64,000 nt of DNA from Microbispora bryophytorum (lineage in GTDB: Bacteria; Actinomycetota; Actinomycetes; Streptosporangiales; Streptosporangiaceae): the NCBI RefSeq assembly GCF_006874465.1, contig NZ_VIRL01000003.1, positions 434,001 to 498,000 of the forward strand. The letters are read 5' to 3'. Positions 25,253 through 35,385 of this stretch are shown piece after piece. The position numbers and the translations under genes are program-made. The first letter of the stretch is position 1; each line of letters begins with the position of its first letter. The notes under the pieces were generated by a model. It saw only the letters and a list, made by a program, of their open reading frames with translations. It did not search any database and was not told where the DNA came from.

Positions 25253-27514
25253 TCACGGACGGCTCCGTCTCCTCCTCGGAGCGTTTCCATCCGTGACCGC
25301 CCGGCGCCGGCGGCCCGCGGACGATCTCGAAGCCGGCGATCTCGGGACGGGCGGTCTCGGGGCGGACAGTCTCGGGGTGGACGGCCCCGCCAGGGTGAAC
25401 GTGCCCTCCCTGCGGACCGTGTGCCAGCGCAGCCGGGCCCCCAGAACCGCGGTGGCCACCGACTGGATGACGACCAGGTACATCAGCTGCCGGTAGACGA
25501 ACTGCTGCAACGGCAGCACCCACAGCACCGAGGCCCGTTCGCCGTCCAGGCGCAGCGCGTACCAGCCGGTGAGCGCCTGCACCGCGACGAAGCCGGCCCA
25601 CACCGCGACCACGGGCAGCGGGTCGCCGACGAACAGCCCGTAGAGGGCCATGACGTCGACGACGGGGGCCAGCAACGGCAGGATCACCTGAAACAGGGTG
25701 AGATATCCGAGGCATCGCCGGCCGAAGGGACGGCGCTCCGCGACGGCCCCGCGATGCTTCCAGATCGCCTGCAGCGTGCCGTAGCACCACCGGTACCGCT
25801 GCCGCCACAGCTGGCCGAGCGAGGCGGGCGCCTCGGTCCACGCGCGCGCCCGCTCCTCGTAGACCACCCGCCAGCCCCCGCGGCTGATCGCCATGGTCAG
25901 GTCGGTGTCCTCGGCGAGCGTGTCCGCGCTGACCCCGCCGGCCGACGCGATCGCCTCGCGGCGGAATGCGCCGATCGCCCCCGGCACCGTCGCCATGCAG
26001 CCGAGCAGGTCGAACGCGCGGCGGTCCAGGTTGAACCCGACGACGTACTCGATGTGCTGCCAGCGGCCGATCATGCCGCGCCGGTTGCCGACCTTGGTGT
26101 TGCCGCTGACCGCGCCGACGGTTCCGTCCGCGAGCGGCCGTACGAGGTGACCGATGGTCGGGGGCTCGAAGACGGTGTCGCCGTCGACCATGACCAGAAT
26201 GCCGTGGGCGGAGTGGGCGATGCCGGTGGTGAGCGCGACGGGCTTCCCGGCGTTCGGCTGCCGGATCACCCGGACCCCGGGCAGGCCGAGCGAGGCGGCG
26301 ATCGCTCCCGTCTCGTCGGCCGAGCCGTCGTCCACGACGACGACCTCGACCGGGCCGGGGTAGTCGGTCGCGACGAGCGACCGGACCGTCGCCTCGATCC
26401 CCGCCGCCTCGTTGTACGCGGGCACGATCACCGAGACCGGCGGCGCGGCCGTCCCGTGGGGGACGACGGCGTTGGCGGATCTCCCGCGCGTCCTGCGGGC
26501 GTGCGCCCACGCCAGCGCGACGAAGAGGGCCAGCCGGAGCAGGGTGAGCACGCCGGCCGCGGCGAGGAACCAGCCGAGCGCCTCGACGAAGGCGAAGGAG
26601 GCGCGCTGGGCGAACCCCAGGATCGCGCCGAGGACGCGCTCGTCGGCGGAGGCGGCGGTGTGCGCCGTGGGGAGCCCGACGGCGTCCGTGAGGGTGGTGG
26701 CGGCGTATCCCTTCTTCTCCAGCCGGGTGAGCAGCCGGTCGACGGCGGCCAGCGTCCGGGCGCGGTCGCCGCCCGAGTCGTGGAACATGATCACTGCTCC
26801 CTCGCCCTCGACCGTGCGCGCGAGGGACGCGAGGACCATCTCGTTCACGGGCGGGCGGCTCCAGTCCTGGGTGTCCACGTCGGTGAACGTCACGAGGTAT
26901 CCCTCGTCGCCGAGCAGCCGCATGGTGGCGAGCTGCCGGTATCCGGCCGCTCCGGGGCCCGAGGAGTACGGAATGCGGGCGAGGCGGGTGTGGATCCCCG
27001 CCGCCGCGGCCAGCGCCTTCTGCGTCAGGGACATCTCCACGCGGGCCCGCCAGGCCGGCACCGCGCCCAGGTCGGCGTGGGTGTAGGTGTGGTTGCCGAT
27101 CTCGTGCCCCTCGGCGACCATGCGGCGGGTGAGCTCGGGGTGCTCGGCGACGTGGGCTCCCAGGACGAAGAAGGTCGCCTTCGCGCGGTGCTCGCGGAGC
27201 AGGTCGAGCAGCAGGGGCGTCCACCTCGGATCGGGTCCGTCGTCGAAGGTGAGCGCCACCCGGCGGGGCCTGGGCCGTGCGCTGAGCGGCCGGGACCCCG
27301 AGACGTTGACCAGGGGGCCGCCGGAGCGGATCTGTTCCAACTCGGCGGAGTCGCCGAAGTCGGCCGGGGGCGGCTGGGTCTCGCCGACGACGTTGTGCGC
27401 GTACGCGTCGAGCAGCAGCGCCCCGGCCATGAGTAGCGCGGCGATCGCGACGAGGAACCAGTGGCCGCGCGGCTCTGCCGTTCTGCGCTCTGCCGGTCTG
27501 CGCTGTCGTCTCAT
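25253..27514 (-). CDS. Bifunctional polysaccharide deacetylase/processive GT2 synthase (MatB-like)
   Basis: A 753-residue membrane protein. After an N-terminal membrane helix (WFLVAIAALLMAGALLL) comes a NodB deacetylase: TFDDGPD, NHTYTH, RIPYSSG, DVDTQDW and MFHDSGG, the five usual motifs. A second hydrophobic stretch leads to a family 2 glycosyltransferase: VVDDGSADET, MVDGDT, EDTDLT and QRYRW, the acceptor motif of processive synthases, then four membrane helices. The order matches Streptomyces MatB, linked to poly-N-acetylglucosamine-like matrix and mycelial aggregation (family knowledge). It would synthesise, export and partly deacetylate the polymer. The 3' end contains imperfect repeats giving RPETARPEI-like wording in other frames. 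It follows its membrane partner gene by 7 bases. Confidence 0.85.
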   Translation of the reverse strand: MRRQRRPAERRTAEPRGHWFLVAIAALLMAGALLLDAYAHNVVGETQPPPADFGDSAELEQIRSGGPLVNVSGSRPLSARPRPRRVALTFDDGPDPRWTPLLLDLLREHRAKATFFVLGAHVAEHPELTRRMVAEGHEIGNHTYTHADLGAVPAWRARVEMSLTQKALAAAAGIHTRLARIPYSSGPGAAGYRQLATMRLLGDEGYLVTFTDVDTQDWSRPPVNEMVLASLARTVEGEGAVIMFHDSGGDRARTLAAVDRLLTRLEKKGYAATTLTDAVGLPTAHTAASADERVLGAILGFAQRASFAFVEALGWFLAAAGVLTLLRLALFVALAWAHARRTRGRSANAVVPHGTAAPPVSVIVPAYNEAAGIEATVRSLVATDYPGPVEVVVVDDGSADETGAIAASLGLPGVRVIRQPNAGKPVALTTGIAHSAHGILVMVDGDTVFEPPTIGHLVRPLADGTVGAVSGNTKVGNRRGMIGRWQHIEYVVGFNLDRRAFDLLGCMATVPGAIGAFRREAIASAGGVSADTLAEDTDLTMAISRGGWRVVYEERARAWTEAPASLGQLWRQRYRWCYGTLQAIWKHRGAVAERRPFGRRCLGYLTLFQVILPLLAPVVDVMALYGLFVGDPLPVVAVWAGFVAVQALTGWYALRLDGERASVLWVLPLQQFVYRQLMYLVVIQSVATAVLGARLRWHTVRREGTFTLAGPSTPRLSAPRPPVPRSPASRSSAGRRRRAVTDGNAPRRRRSRP

Positions 27515-27521
27515 CGACGCG

Positions 27522-28091
27522 TCACTGGGCGGCCCCGGGCTGCTGCGGAGGCGTCTGGACGGTGCCGGGTTCCGACGCCGGGGGCCGCGTCGCCTCCTCG
27601 GCGGGCGCCGTGGACTGCACGACCTCGGAAACCTGCGGCGCGGGCGTCGGCTCGCCGGGCGCGGAGATCTCCACATCCGGCTCCGGGAGCGAGGAAGCGG
27701 AAGGCGTCCTGCTCGGCCTCGGGCTCTTCCGGGCGGAGGGGGAGGGCGCCCTGCTCGGCAGCCTGCGCGCGGAGGGAGTCCGCCGCGCCGGGGGCGCCGT
27801 CGCGCGCGGCGTGCCGTTCGCCGCCGCCTCGTCCCGGGGGGCACGCCTGCGCTCGGACCCGCGGGACGGAGTGGTGGAGCCCGCGGGGGAGCGTTCCACG
27901 ACCGGCTGCACCTGCGTGCCGGGCCATCTCATCGGGGGCAGCTCCGGGCCCGCCAGCGCTCCGCTCACCAGCGTGAGGGTCAGCGCGAGGACGACGATCG
28001 CCCCGCCGACCGCGGCGGCTGTCAAGATCTTTGCCCGGCGCCCGCTCTGGTCCACGAAGACGGCCGCGCGCTCCGGACGTCGATCTTCCAC
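27522..28091 (-). CDS. Membrane-anchored Pro/Ser-rich partner of the MatB-like synthase
   Basis: A 189-residue protein: short cytosolic N-terminus with AVFVDQSGRRAKIL, one membrane helix (AAAVGGAIVVLALTLTLVSGALA), then an extracellular low-complexity Pro/Ser/Arg region to the end. The VFVDxSGRR motif followed by a helix is one I recall upstream of fused deacetylase-glycosyltransferase genes in actinomycetes, where the product may help localise or gate the synthase. GTG start at 28091; the synthase starts 7 bases after its stop. No enzymatic domain visible. Confidence 0.65.
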   Translation of the reverse strand: MEDRRPERAAVFVDQSGRRAKILTAAAVGGAIVVLALTLTLVSGALAGPELPPMRWPGTQVQPVVERSPAGSTTPSRGSERRRAPRDEAAANGTPRATAPPARRTPSARRLPSRAPSPSARKSPRPSRTPSASSLPEPDVEISAPGEPTPAPQVSEVVQSTAPAEEATRPPASEPGTVQTPPQQPGAAQ

Positions 28092-28399
28092 GACGCATGA
28101 TCGTACGTGAATCGAAAGCAGCTTCGAGAAGTCCGGGCCATTTTGTGATCAGGCATTCGCGATTTCCCGATGCCCGGTGCGAGGTCCTCCCGGCGGCGGG
28201 TGGTCGTCCTGGTGGCTGATGCGCATGAGACCCCTCGGAGGAGGCCTGGCTGGTTAAATGTGACAAGGTCAACCCCCTGATCGCGAGCGCGCGACGAAGT
28301 TGACGTTTGTGCCGTTATGGGGTGGTATCGGGGGCGGTGGTGCCGGGCTTTCGGTCAATGGGGACCGGGAGGGCCGCGCCCATCGTGGAGGAGTGGCGC
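28092..28399. other. Divergent promoter region, polysaccharide operon / tryptophan dioxygenase
   Basis: About 300 bases without a gene. The TDO side has a TTGACG -35-like hexamer at 28300-28305, mirrored by GTCAAC near 28268, giving an inverted pair GTCAAC/GTTGAC that could be regulatory. GGAGGAG before 28400 is the TDO ribosome site. No stable terminator is seen. Confidence 0.45.
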
Positions 28400-29221
28400 A
28401 TGCCTGCGACGCCGTACGGCCGAGCCGGGTCCGGGGACAGGCTGCCCCCCTCGCGCAGCTTCGGCGAGGAGGGCGGGCGTCTGTCCTACGGCGGCTACCT
28501 TCGCCTGCCCGAGCTGCTCGCCCAGCAGGAGCGGCGGTCCGGGGCCGGCGACGAGTTGCTGTTCATCACCGTTCACCAGGTCTACGAGCTGTGGTTCAAG
28601 CTGCTCCTGCACGAGCTGGAGCGGATCAGGGACGCGATGATCGAGGGCGCGCTGTGGCGCGCCAGGCAACTGTTCCGCCGAGTGCACGCGGCGGAGAAGG
28701 TCCTGGTCGACCAGGTCCAGGTGCTGGAGACCATGACGCCGCAGGACTTCCTGGAGTTCCGGTCGGTCCTCGCCCCCGCGAGCGGTTTCCAGTCGGTGCA
28801 GTTCCGCGAGCTCGAGTTCCTCTCGGGCGCCAAGGACCCGGCGTACCTCGGCCGGCTGAGGGACGCGAGCGAGGCGGAACTCGCCAGGCTGCGGCGGCGG
28901 CTCGCCGAGCCGACGCTGTGGGACGCCTACCTCACCGCCCTGTCCGGGCGCGGTCTGCCGGTCTCCGACGAGGAGATCATGGAGTCCCTGCTGGCCGTGG
29001 CCCGCCAACGCGGATCGTACGACGATCTGTGGGACCTGGCCGAAGATCTCCTCACTCATGACGAGACGACCGCGCTCTGGCGGATGCGGCACGTGCAAAT
29101 GGTGGAGCGCCAGATCGGGACGAAATCCGGTACGGGAGGCTCGTCCGGGGCACCGTACTTGAGGGGAAGGACGCGTTTGCACTTCTTTCCCCTGCTTTGG
29201 GAACTCCGGGCCTGGCTTTGA
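28400..29221 (+). CDS. Tryptophan 2,3-dioxygenase
   Basis: A 273-residue TDO: LSYGGYLRLPELLAQQ, FITVHQVYELWFKLLLHEL (substrate/heme pocket), FQSVQFRELEF, and the heme-proximal MRHVQMVERQIG with GTGGSSGAPYL closing the active site. All family motifs are intact. It oxidises L-tryptophan to N-formylkynurenine in the cytosol with heme iron. ATG 28400 follows GGAGGAG; upstream in-frame codons are ignored. The glutamate dehydrogenase gene starts 26 bases after the stop, so the two probably share a transcript. Other kynurenine-pathway genes are not in the window. Confidence 0.9.
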   Translation: MPATPYGRAGSGDRLPPSRSFGEEGGRLSYGGYLRLPELLAQQERRSGAGDELLFITVHQVYELWFKLLLHELERIRDAMIEGALWRARQLFRRVHAAEKVLVDQVQVLETMTPQDFLEFRSVLAPASGFQSVQFRELEFLSGAKDPAYLGRLRDASEAELARLRRRLAEPTLWDAYLTALSGRGLPVSDEEIMESLLAVARQRGSYDDLWDLAEDLLTHDETTALWRMRHVQMVERQIGTKSGTGGSSGAPYLRGRTRLHFFPLLWELRAWL

Positions 29222-29247
29222 ATTCTCACAAGGGAGTGAGTAGCGAC

Positions 29248-32200
29248 ATGCCGCTCGAAATGGCGCTGAATCGGCAGGAGTCGGAAGAAGTGCTGGACGA
29301 ACTTCTCCGCACCGCCGCCGAGAGGTGCGCGCACGCGCCGGGAGCGCTGCAGGTGGAGGGCGAAGACCCCCTGACCTTTCTGCGGCAGTACTACCGCAGC
29401 GTCCCGGTCGAGGACCTGGCCGACCGCGACCCGGTCAACGTGTACGGCCCCGCGATGGCCCACCGCCACCTGGCCCAGCACCGGCCGCAGGGGCGCGCGC
29501 TGGTCCGCGTCTACACACCCACGCTTGAGGAGCACGGCTGGGACCCGGGCCGCTCGGTGGTCCAGATCGTCACCGACGACATGCCGTTCCTCGTCGACTC
29601 GGTGACGACCGAGCTGGACCGGCACGAGATCGGCACCCACCTGATCGTCCACCCTCAGATCCGGGTGCGCAGGGACATGACCGGTGAGCTGCTCGGCCCC
29701 GACAGGGAGAACGTGACCGGGCAGGTCATCCGCGAGTCGTGGATGCACATCGAGATCGACCGGCAGGCCGATCACACAGTGCTCAAGGAGCTGGAGAGCG
29801 ACCTGCAGCGAGTGCTGCTCGACGTGCGCTGCGCGGTCGAGGACTTCGCGAAGATGCGGGCGCTGGCCGTGCAGACCGCCGAGGACCTCGCGGCCAACCC
29901 GCCGCCGCTCGACCCCGCGCAGGCCGAGGACGGCATGGAGCTGCTGCGCTGGCTGGCCGACGGCCACTTCACGTTCCTCGGCTACCGGGAATACCGGCTT
30001 GAGGACACCGACGGCGGCGTCGCGCTGCGCGGCCTGCCCGGCACCGGGCTCGGCATCCTGCGGGCCGACAAGGCCGGATCGGCCAGCTTCGCGGCCCTGC
30101 CGCCGAAGGTGCGCGCGAAGGCGCGGGAGAAACAGCTGCTGATCGTCACCAAGGCCAACAGCCGGGCCACCGTCTACAAGCCCCACTACCTCGACTACGT
30201 CGGGGTCAAGGTCTTCTCGCCCGAGGGCGAGGTGATCGGCGAGCGGCGGTTCCTCGGACTGTTCACCCACGTGGCGTACAACGAGTCGATCTCGCGGATC
30301 CCGGTCCTGCGGCGCAAGCTCGCGGAGGTGCTGGAGCGTGCCGGGCTGTCGCCCGACAGCCACGACGGCAAGGATCTGATGGAGATCCTGGAGACCTACC
30401 CGCGCACCGAGCTCTTCCAGATGTCCGTGGACGAGCTGCTGCCCATCGCGCTCGGCGTGCTGCGGCTGCGCGAGCGCAAGCAGGTCAAGCTGTTCCTGCG
30501 CCGCGACGACTACGGCCGCTACATCTCCTGCCTCATCTTCCTGCCCCGCGACCGCTACACCACCAAGGTCCGCCTGCACATGCAGCGGATCCTGATGAAG
30601 GCGCTCGGCGGCACCTCGCTCGACTACAGCACGATGATCGGCGAGTCGGCGCTGGCCCGGCTGTACATCGTGATCCGCGGCGAGCGCGGCACGCCCCTCG
30701 GCGAGACGCCGGTCGACGTCGACGAGCTGGAGGCGCGGTTGGCCGCCACCACCCGCACCTGGGAGGACGACCTCGGGGCCGCGATCGGTGAGCTGTGCCC
30801 GGAGGAGGACGCGCCCCGGCTGCTGCGCCGCTACGGCAGCGCCTTCCCCGAGGGCTACAAGGCCGACTTCCCCGCGCGTACGGCGGTCGCCGACCTCAAG
30901 CGGCTGGAGACGCTCGGCGAGGACCCGAACGCCATCGGCATGAACCTCTACGAGCCGTACGGCGCGGCGGAGGGGGAGCGGCGCTTCAAGCTCTACCGGC
31001 TGGGCGCGCCGATCTCGCTGTCGCGGGTGCTCCCGCTGCTGCAGCGGATGGGCGTCGAGGTGGTGGACGAGCGGCCGTACGAGATCGACCGCGACCACGA
31101 CCCCGACACCCGGGACGCCTGGATCTACGACTTCGGCCTGCGGTACACGCCCTCCGAGGAGGTGCACCGCGACGAGTTCAAGCGGCTCTTCCAGGACGCG
31201 TTCGCCGTGCTGTGGCGCGGCGAGGTGGAGAACGACGGCTTCAACGCGCTCGTGCTGGCCGGCGGGCTCACCTGGGAGCAGGCCGAGATCCTCCGGGCGT
31301 ACGCCAAGTATCTGCGGCAGGCCGGGACCACGTTCAGCCAGTCGTACATCGAGAGGGTGCTGCGCGGCAACGTGCGGCTGGCCCGGCTCCTGGTGCGGCT
31401 GTTCGAGGCCAGGCTCGACCCGCGGCGGCCGGACGACGGCAGGCCGGAGGTCTGCGACGCGCTGACCGAGGAGATCCTCGCCTCGCTGGACGAGGTCGCC
31501 TCGCTCGACGAGGACCGCATCCTGCGGGCCTACCTGGAGATGATCCAGGCGACGCTGCGCACCAACGTCTTCCAGGCCGCGCCCTCCGGAAAGGACGCGG
31601 ACGGGCGCGACGCCGGGGACGCGGGCAGCCAGTTCGTCACCGGCAGGCGCAAGCCGTACATCTCCCTGAAGGTCGACTCGCAGTCGATCAGTGTGCTGCC
31701 GCTGCCCCGGCCGAAGTACGAGATCTTCGTGTACTCGCCGCGGGTCGAGGGCGTGCACCTGCGCTTCGGCAAGGTCGCCCGCGGCGGCCTGCGCTGGTCG
31801 GACCGCATGGAGGACTTCCGCACGGAGATCCTCGGCCTGGTCAAGGCGCAGATGGTCAAGAACACCGTCATCGTGCCGACCGGCTCCAAGGGCGGCTTCG
31901 TCGTCAAGCGGCCCCCCGCGCTCAAGAACGGCGGGGCAGGGCGCGACGAGCTCCTGGCCGAGGGCGTGGCCTGCTACCGCCAGTTCATCTCCGGCCTGCT
32001 CGACCTGACCGACAACCTGGTCGCGGGGGAGGTCGTGCCGCCGCCCGACGTGGTGCGGCACGACGGCGACGACACCTACCTCGTGGTGGCCGCCGACAAG
32101 GGCACGGCGACGTTCTCCGACATCGCCAACGAGGTGGCCAAGCAGTACGGCTACTGGCTCGGCGACGCCTTCGCCTCCGGCGGGTCCGTGGGCTACGACC

Positions 32201-34218
32201 ACAAGGCGATGGGCATCACCGCCAGGGGCGCCTGGGAGTCGGTCAAGTACCACTTCCGCACGCTCGGCGTGGACGTGCAGAGCACCGACTTCACCGTGGT
32301 CGGCGTCGGCGACATGTCGGGGGACGTGTTCGGCAACGGCATGCTCCTGTCGGAGCACATCCGGCTCGTGGCGGCCTTCGACCACCGGCACGTGTTCGTC
32401 GACCCCGACCCGGACGCCGCGCGGAGCTTCGCCGAGCGGCGACGGCTGTTCGAGCTGCCCAGAAGCTCCTGGGACGACTACGACAGGTCGCTCATCTCGG
32501 CGGGCGGCGGCGTGTGGCCGCGCACCGCGAAGTCGATCCCGGTCTCGCCGCAGACGCGCGCCGCGCTCGGCCTGCCGCGGGGCGTCACCGCGCTCGCGCC
32601 GAACGACCTGATCAGCGCGATCCTGCGGGCCCCCGTCGACCTGCTGTGGAACGGCGGCATCGGCACGTACGTCAAGGCGTCGTCGGAGACCCACGCCGAC
32701 GCGGGGGACAAGGCCAACGACGCGCTGCGGATCAACGCCGCCGACCTGCGCTGCAGGGTGGTGGGCGAGGGCGGCAACCTCGGCTTCACCCAGCGCGCCC
32801 GGATCGAGTTCGCGCTGAACGGCGGGCTGATCAACACCGACTTCATCGACAACTCGGCCGGTGTGGACACCTCCGACCACGAGGTGAACATCAAGATCCT
32901 GCTCGACCAGGTCGTCCGTGACGGCGATATGACCGACAAGCAGCGCAACCAGCTCTTCCTCGACATGACCGACGAGGTGGGCAGTCTGGTGCTGGAGGAC
33001 AACTACGCCCAGAACGTCGTGCTCGCGGCGGCCCGGGCGCAGGCGCCGGAGATGCTGCACATCCACGCCCGCTACCTGCGGCGGCTGGAGCGCGAGGGGC
33101 TGGTCAACCGGGAGCTGGAGTTCCTGCCGTCGGACAAGGTGCTCGCCGAGCGGCGCCAGGCCGGGCTCGGGCTCACCAACCCCGAGTTCGCCGTGCTGCT
33201 CGCCTACACCAAGCTCGTGGTGGACGCGGAGCTGCTGCAGTCGGACATCCCCGACGACCCGTCGCTGGCGTCGTGGCTGGTGTCGTACTTCCCCTCGGCC
33301 CTGCGCGACCGCTTCCGGCCGTACATGGACTCTCACCCGCTGCGCCGGGAGATCATCACCACCAGGATCGTCAACGACGTGGTGAATTTCGGCGGGACGA
33401 GCTTCGCCTACCGGTTCGGTGAGGAGACCGGCGCCTCGACGGCCGACATCGTGCGGGCCTACCTCGTGACGCGTGAGGTCTTCGACCTGCCGTCGTTCAT
33501 GCGCCAGGTCGAGGAGCTGGACAACGAGGTGGACACCTCGACCCAGCTCGCCATGCTCATGGAGGGCCGCAAGCTGTCCGAGCGCGGCACCCGCTGGTTG
33601 CTCGGCAACCGCCGCCCTCCGCTCGACCTCGCCTCTACGGCCCGCTACTTCATCGAGGGCGCCGGGGGAGTGCTGCCCCACCTGCCCAAGCTGCTGACCG
33701 GCCCCGACCTGGTGGCGTACGAGGAGCGCAGGGACTCCTTCGTGGCCAGGGGCGTGCCCGGCGAGCTGGCCGAGCGGGTCGCCGCGATGGTGCCGGCCTA
33801 CTCCACCTTCGACCTCGTGGAGATCGCGGCCTACACCGGCCGGCCGGTGACCGAGGTGGCCGAGGTCTACTTCGACCTGGCCGACCGGCTCCAGCTCGCC
33901 CGGCTGCGCGAGCGGGTGATCGCGCTGCCGCGCGACAGCCGGTGGAACTCGATGGCCAGGTCGGCGCTGCGCGACGATCTGTACGCGGCCCACGCGACGC
34001 TCACCAGGGACGTGCTGATCCACAGCCGGCCGGGCCTGTCGCCGGAGGAGCGCCTGGCGAGCTGGACGGAGGCCAACCAGGCCGCGGTGACGCGGTCGCG
34101 GCAGACGCTGTCGGAGATCTGGGAGAGCGACACCTTCGACCTGGCGACGCTGTCGGTCGCGCTGCGCGCGGTGCGGACGCTGGTCTCCACCAGCAACCTC
34201 CCGCACGCGCAGGCGTGA
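29248..34218 (+). CDS. NAD-specific glutamate dehydrogenase, 180-kDa type
   Basis: A 1,656-residue protein, the size of the large bacterial NAD-GDH (GDH180). The N-terminal about 700 residues contain the family's ACT-like regulatory domains (FLRQYYRSVP, TDDMPFLVDSV). The catalytic core shows KVARGGLRWSDRMEDFRTEILGLVK and the lysine box VPTGSKGGFVVKRPP, followed by VGVGDMSGDVFGNGML (Rossmann region) and WNGGIGTYVK. The C-terminus is the long helical region of the family. It converts glutamate to 2-oxoglutarate and ammonia, mainly catabolic, often allosteric with amino acids. ATG 29248 has AGGGAG upstream; an in-frame ATG at 29197 overlaps the TDO gene and is less likely. Confidence 0.92.
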   Translation: MPLEMALNRQESEEVLDELLRTAAERCAHAPGALQVEGEDPLTFLRQYYRSVPVEDLADRDPVNVYGPAMAHRHLAQHRPQGRALVRVYTPTLEEHGWDPGRSVVQIVTDDMPFLVDSVTTELDRHEIGTHLIVHPQIRVRRDMTGELLGPDRENVTGQVIRESWMHIEIDRQADHTVLKELESDLQRVLLDVRCAVEDFAKMRALAVQTAEDLAANPPPLDPAQAEDGMELLRWLADGHFTFLGYREYRLEDTDGGVALRGLPGTGLGILRADKAGSASFAALPPKVRAKAREKQLLIVTKANSRATVYKPHYLDYVGVKVFSPEGEVIGERRFLGLFTHVAYNESISRIPVLRRKLAEVLERAGLSPDSHDGKDLMEILETYPRTELFQMSVDELLPIALGVLRLRERKQVKLFLRRDDYGRYISCLIFLPRDRYTTKVRLHMQRILMKALGGTSLDYSTMIGESALARLYIVIRGERGTPLGETPVDVDELEARLAATTRTWEDDLGAAIGELCPEEDAPRLLRRYGSAFPEGYKADFPARTAVADLKRLETLGEDPNAIGMNLYEPYGAAEGERRFKLYRLGAPISLSRVLPLLQRMGVEVVDERPYEIDRDHDPDTRDAWIYDFGLRYTPSEEVHRDEFKRLFQDAFAVLWRGEVENDGFNALVLAGGLTWEQAEILRAYAKYLRQAGTTFSQSYIERVLRGNVRLARLLVRLFEARLDPRRPDDGRPEVCDALTEEILASLDEVASLDEDRILRAYLEMIQATLRTNVFQAAPSGKDADGRDAGDAGSQFVTGRRKPYISLKVDSQSISVLPLPRPKYEIFVYSPRVEGVHLRFGKVARGGLRWSDRMEDFRTEILGLVKAQMVKNTVIVPTGSKGGFVVKRPPALKNGGAGRDELLAEGVACYRQFISGLLDLTDNLVAGEVVPPPDVVRHDGDDTYLVVAADKGTATFSDIANEVAKQYGYWLGDAFASGGSVGYDHKAMGITARGAWESVKYHFRTLGVDVQSTDFTVVGVGDMSGDVFGNGMLLSEHIRLVAAFDHRHVFVDPDPDAARSFAERRRLFELPRSSWDDYDRSLISAGGGVWPRTAKSIPVSPQTRAALGLPRGVTALAPNDLISAILRAPVDLLWNGGIGTYVKASSETHADAGDKANDALRINAADLRCRVVGEGGNLGFTQRARIEFALNGGLINTDFIDNSAGVDTSDHEVNIKILLDQVVRDGDMTDKQRNQLFLDMTDEVGSLVLEDNYAQNVVLAAARAQAPEMLHIHARYLRRLEREGLVNRELEFLPSDKVLAERRQAGLGLTNPEFAVLLAYTKLVVDAELLQSDIPDDPSLASWLVSYFPSALRDRFRPYMDSHPLRREIITTRIVNDVVNFGGTSFAYRFGEETGASTADIVRAYLVTREVFDLPSFMRQVEELDNEVDTSTQLAMLMEGRKLSERGTRWLLGNRRPPLDLASTARYFIEGAGGVLPHLPKLLTGPDLVAYEERRDSFVARGVPGELAERVAAMVPAYSTFDLVEIAAYTGRPVTEVAEVYFDLADRLQLARLRERVIALPRDSRWNSMARSALRDDLYAAHATLTRDVLIHSRPGLSPEERLASWTEANQAAVTRSRQTLSEIWESDTFDLATLSVALRAVRTLVSTSNLPHAQA

Positions 34219-34231
34219 TGACGCTCGGCGA

Positions 34232-35302
34232 TCAGCGGTTGGAGCCGCCGGTGACGACGCCCTCGTAGCCGACGACGTGCGCGGGCGCGGTGGACGCCTT
34301 GGGCGGCACCGCGCTCACGTACTGCTGGGTCTCGATGATCTGCCGCTTCTGCCGGATGAACAGGTCCTTGGTGGGGCTCAGCAGCCAGCGGGCCGCCGCG
34401 GGGAGCGTCACCGGGCGCCCCTCGCCGCACTTGAGCCCCTGAGGGCTGGGGGTCCACGAGGACGTGCGGATCAGCGTGTACAGCATCATCGCGCCGCCGT
34501 CACGCGCGCGCAGCGCGAAGATCGGATAGTTGGGGGCCGAGGCGAAGATCGACTCGTAGTTCATGCAGTCGTCGGCCTTCGCCGTCTCCTTGGTCTCGCT
34601 GATCTCGTCGTAGAAGCCCGTCGTCTGCGGGCCGGGGGCGATCAGCCCCGAGGCGTACCCCTTGGGGCCCTCCTCGGCGACCGTGGCGTGCAGCGGGCCC
34701 ATCAGGTTGGGGCTGATGGCCACCGAGGCGTCGCGCGGCTCCAGCGCCGTGGCGTACCCGTCCGCGTCGAGGGCGACCGCGGGCGGTTGCTCGCCGGAGT
34801 AGAGCAGGGACGCGAAGCTGTTGAGCCACCGCCCGTCCCGGCCCTGCCGTACGAACGTGAACACGCCCGTGCGGACCTCGCCGGACGCGTCGCGCCGCCG
34901 GGCGGTGGCCGCGAACCAGACTGTCGAGCGGCCGCTCTGCCGGGGCACGAGCACCGTACGGCGATCCCAGGTGTAGCGGGCGGGCTTGCTCCCCTGGGAG
35001 TGGATGCCGGCGATCGTGATGGGCCGCTGGCCGTCCTGGGTGAGCAGGAGCTCCCACCGGTCGGCCCCGGCCAGCCGCAGCACGTCGTCGGTGTCGAGGA
35101 ACGCGTCGAGCGCCTGCGAGGCCTCCTCAAGCGTCACCGCCGGGGGACTGGGCGACGGCGACGGGCTGTCGCCGGGACTCGGCAGGGCCGAGGTGGCCGC
35201 CGCCGGGCTGGCCGTCGGCCGGGCCGGCTCCCCGCCCGAGCAGGCGGCGGCGGCACAGGTGACGAGGGCAAGGGCCAGCGCACTCCGAACGACCCCGTTC
35301 AC
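34232..35302 (-). CDS. Lipoprotein (DUF8094-like)
   Basis: A 356-residue lipoprotein: GTG 35302 (GGGGAGG five bases upstream) gives [21 protein letters not shown] with the lipobox cysteine near residue 21, then a Pro/Ser-rich linker and a globular domain. The latter starts [21 protein letters not shown] and contains [13 protein letters not shown] and [11 protein letters not shown] recall similar actinobacterial secreted proteins labelled DUF8094; function unknown. It is convergent with the GDH gene (13-base gap) and divergent from prfB. Confidence 0.75.
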   Translation of the reverse strand: MNGVVRSALALALVTCAAAACSGGEPARPTASPAAATSALPSPGDSPSPSPSPPAVTLEEASQALDAFLDTDDVLRLAGADRWELLLTQDGQRPITIAGIHSQGSKPARYTWDRRTVLVPRQSGRSTVWFAATARRRDASGEVRTGVFTFVRQGRDGRWLNSFASLLYSGEQPPAVALDADGYATALEPRDASVAISPNLMGPLHATVAEEGPKGYASGLIAPGPQTTGFYDEISETKETAKADDCMNYESIFASAPNYPIFALRARDGGAMMLYTLIRTSSWTPSPQGLKCGEGRPVTLPAAARWLLSPTKDLFIRQKRQIIETQQYVSAVPPKASTAPAHVVGYEGVVTGGSNR

Positions 35303-35385
35303 GCCAGCCTCCCCATGCAATCGATTCACATGCTACCGAGGCGTGCTGCCTGACCGGGTCTCCGATTCGCGTACCCTTTACAGAC

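Noticed and set aside
23516..27436. A 1,306-codon plus-strand frame
   Set aside because: Antisense shadow of the flavin oxidase and MatB-like genes; composition is non-protein-like.
29056..34206. A 1,716-codon open frame on the minus strand
   Set aside because: It is the mirror of the NAD-glutamate dehydrogenase gene. Its sequence is His/Arg/Gly/Val low-complexity typical of antisense GC-rich frames and has no family pattern.
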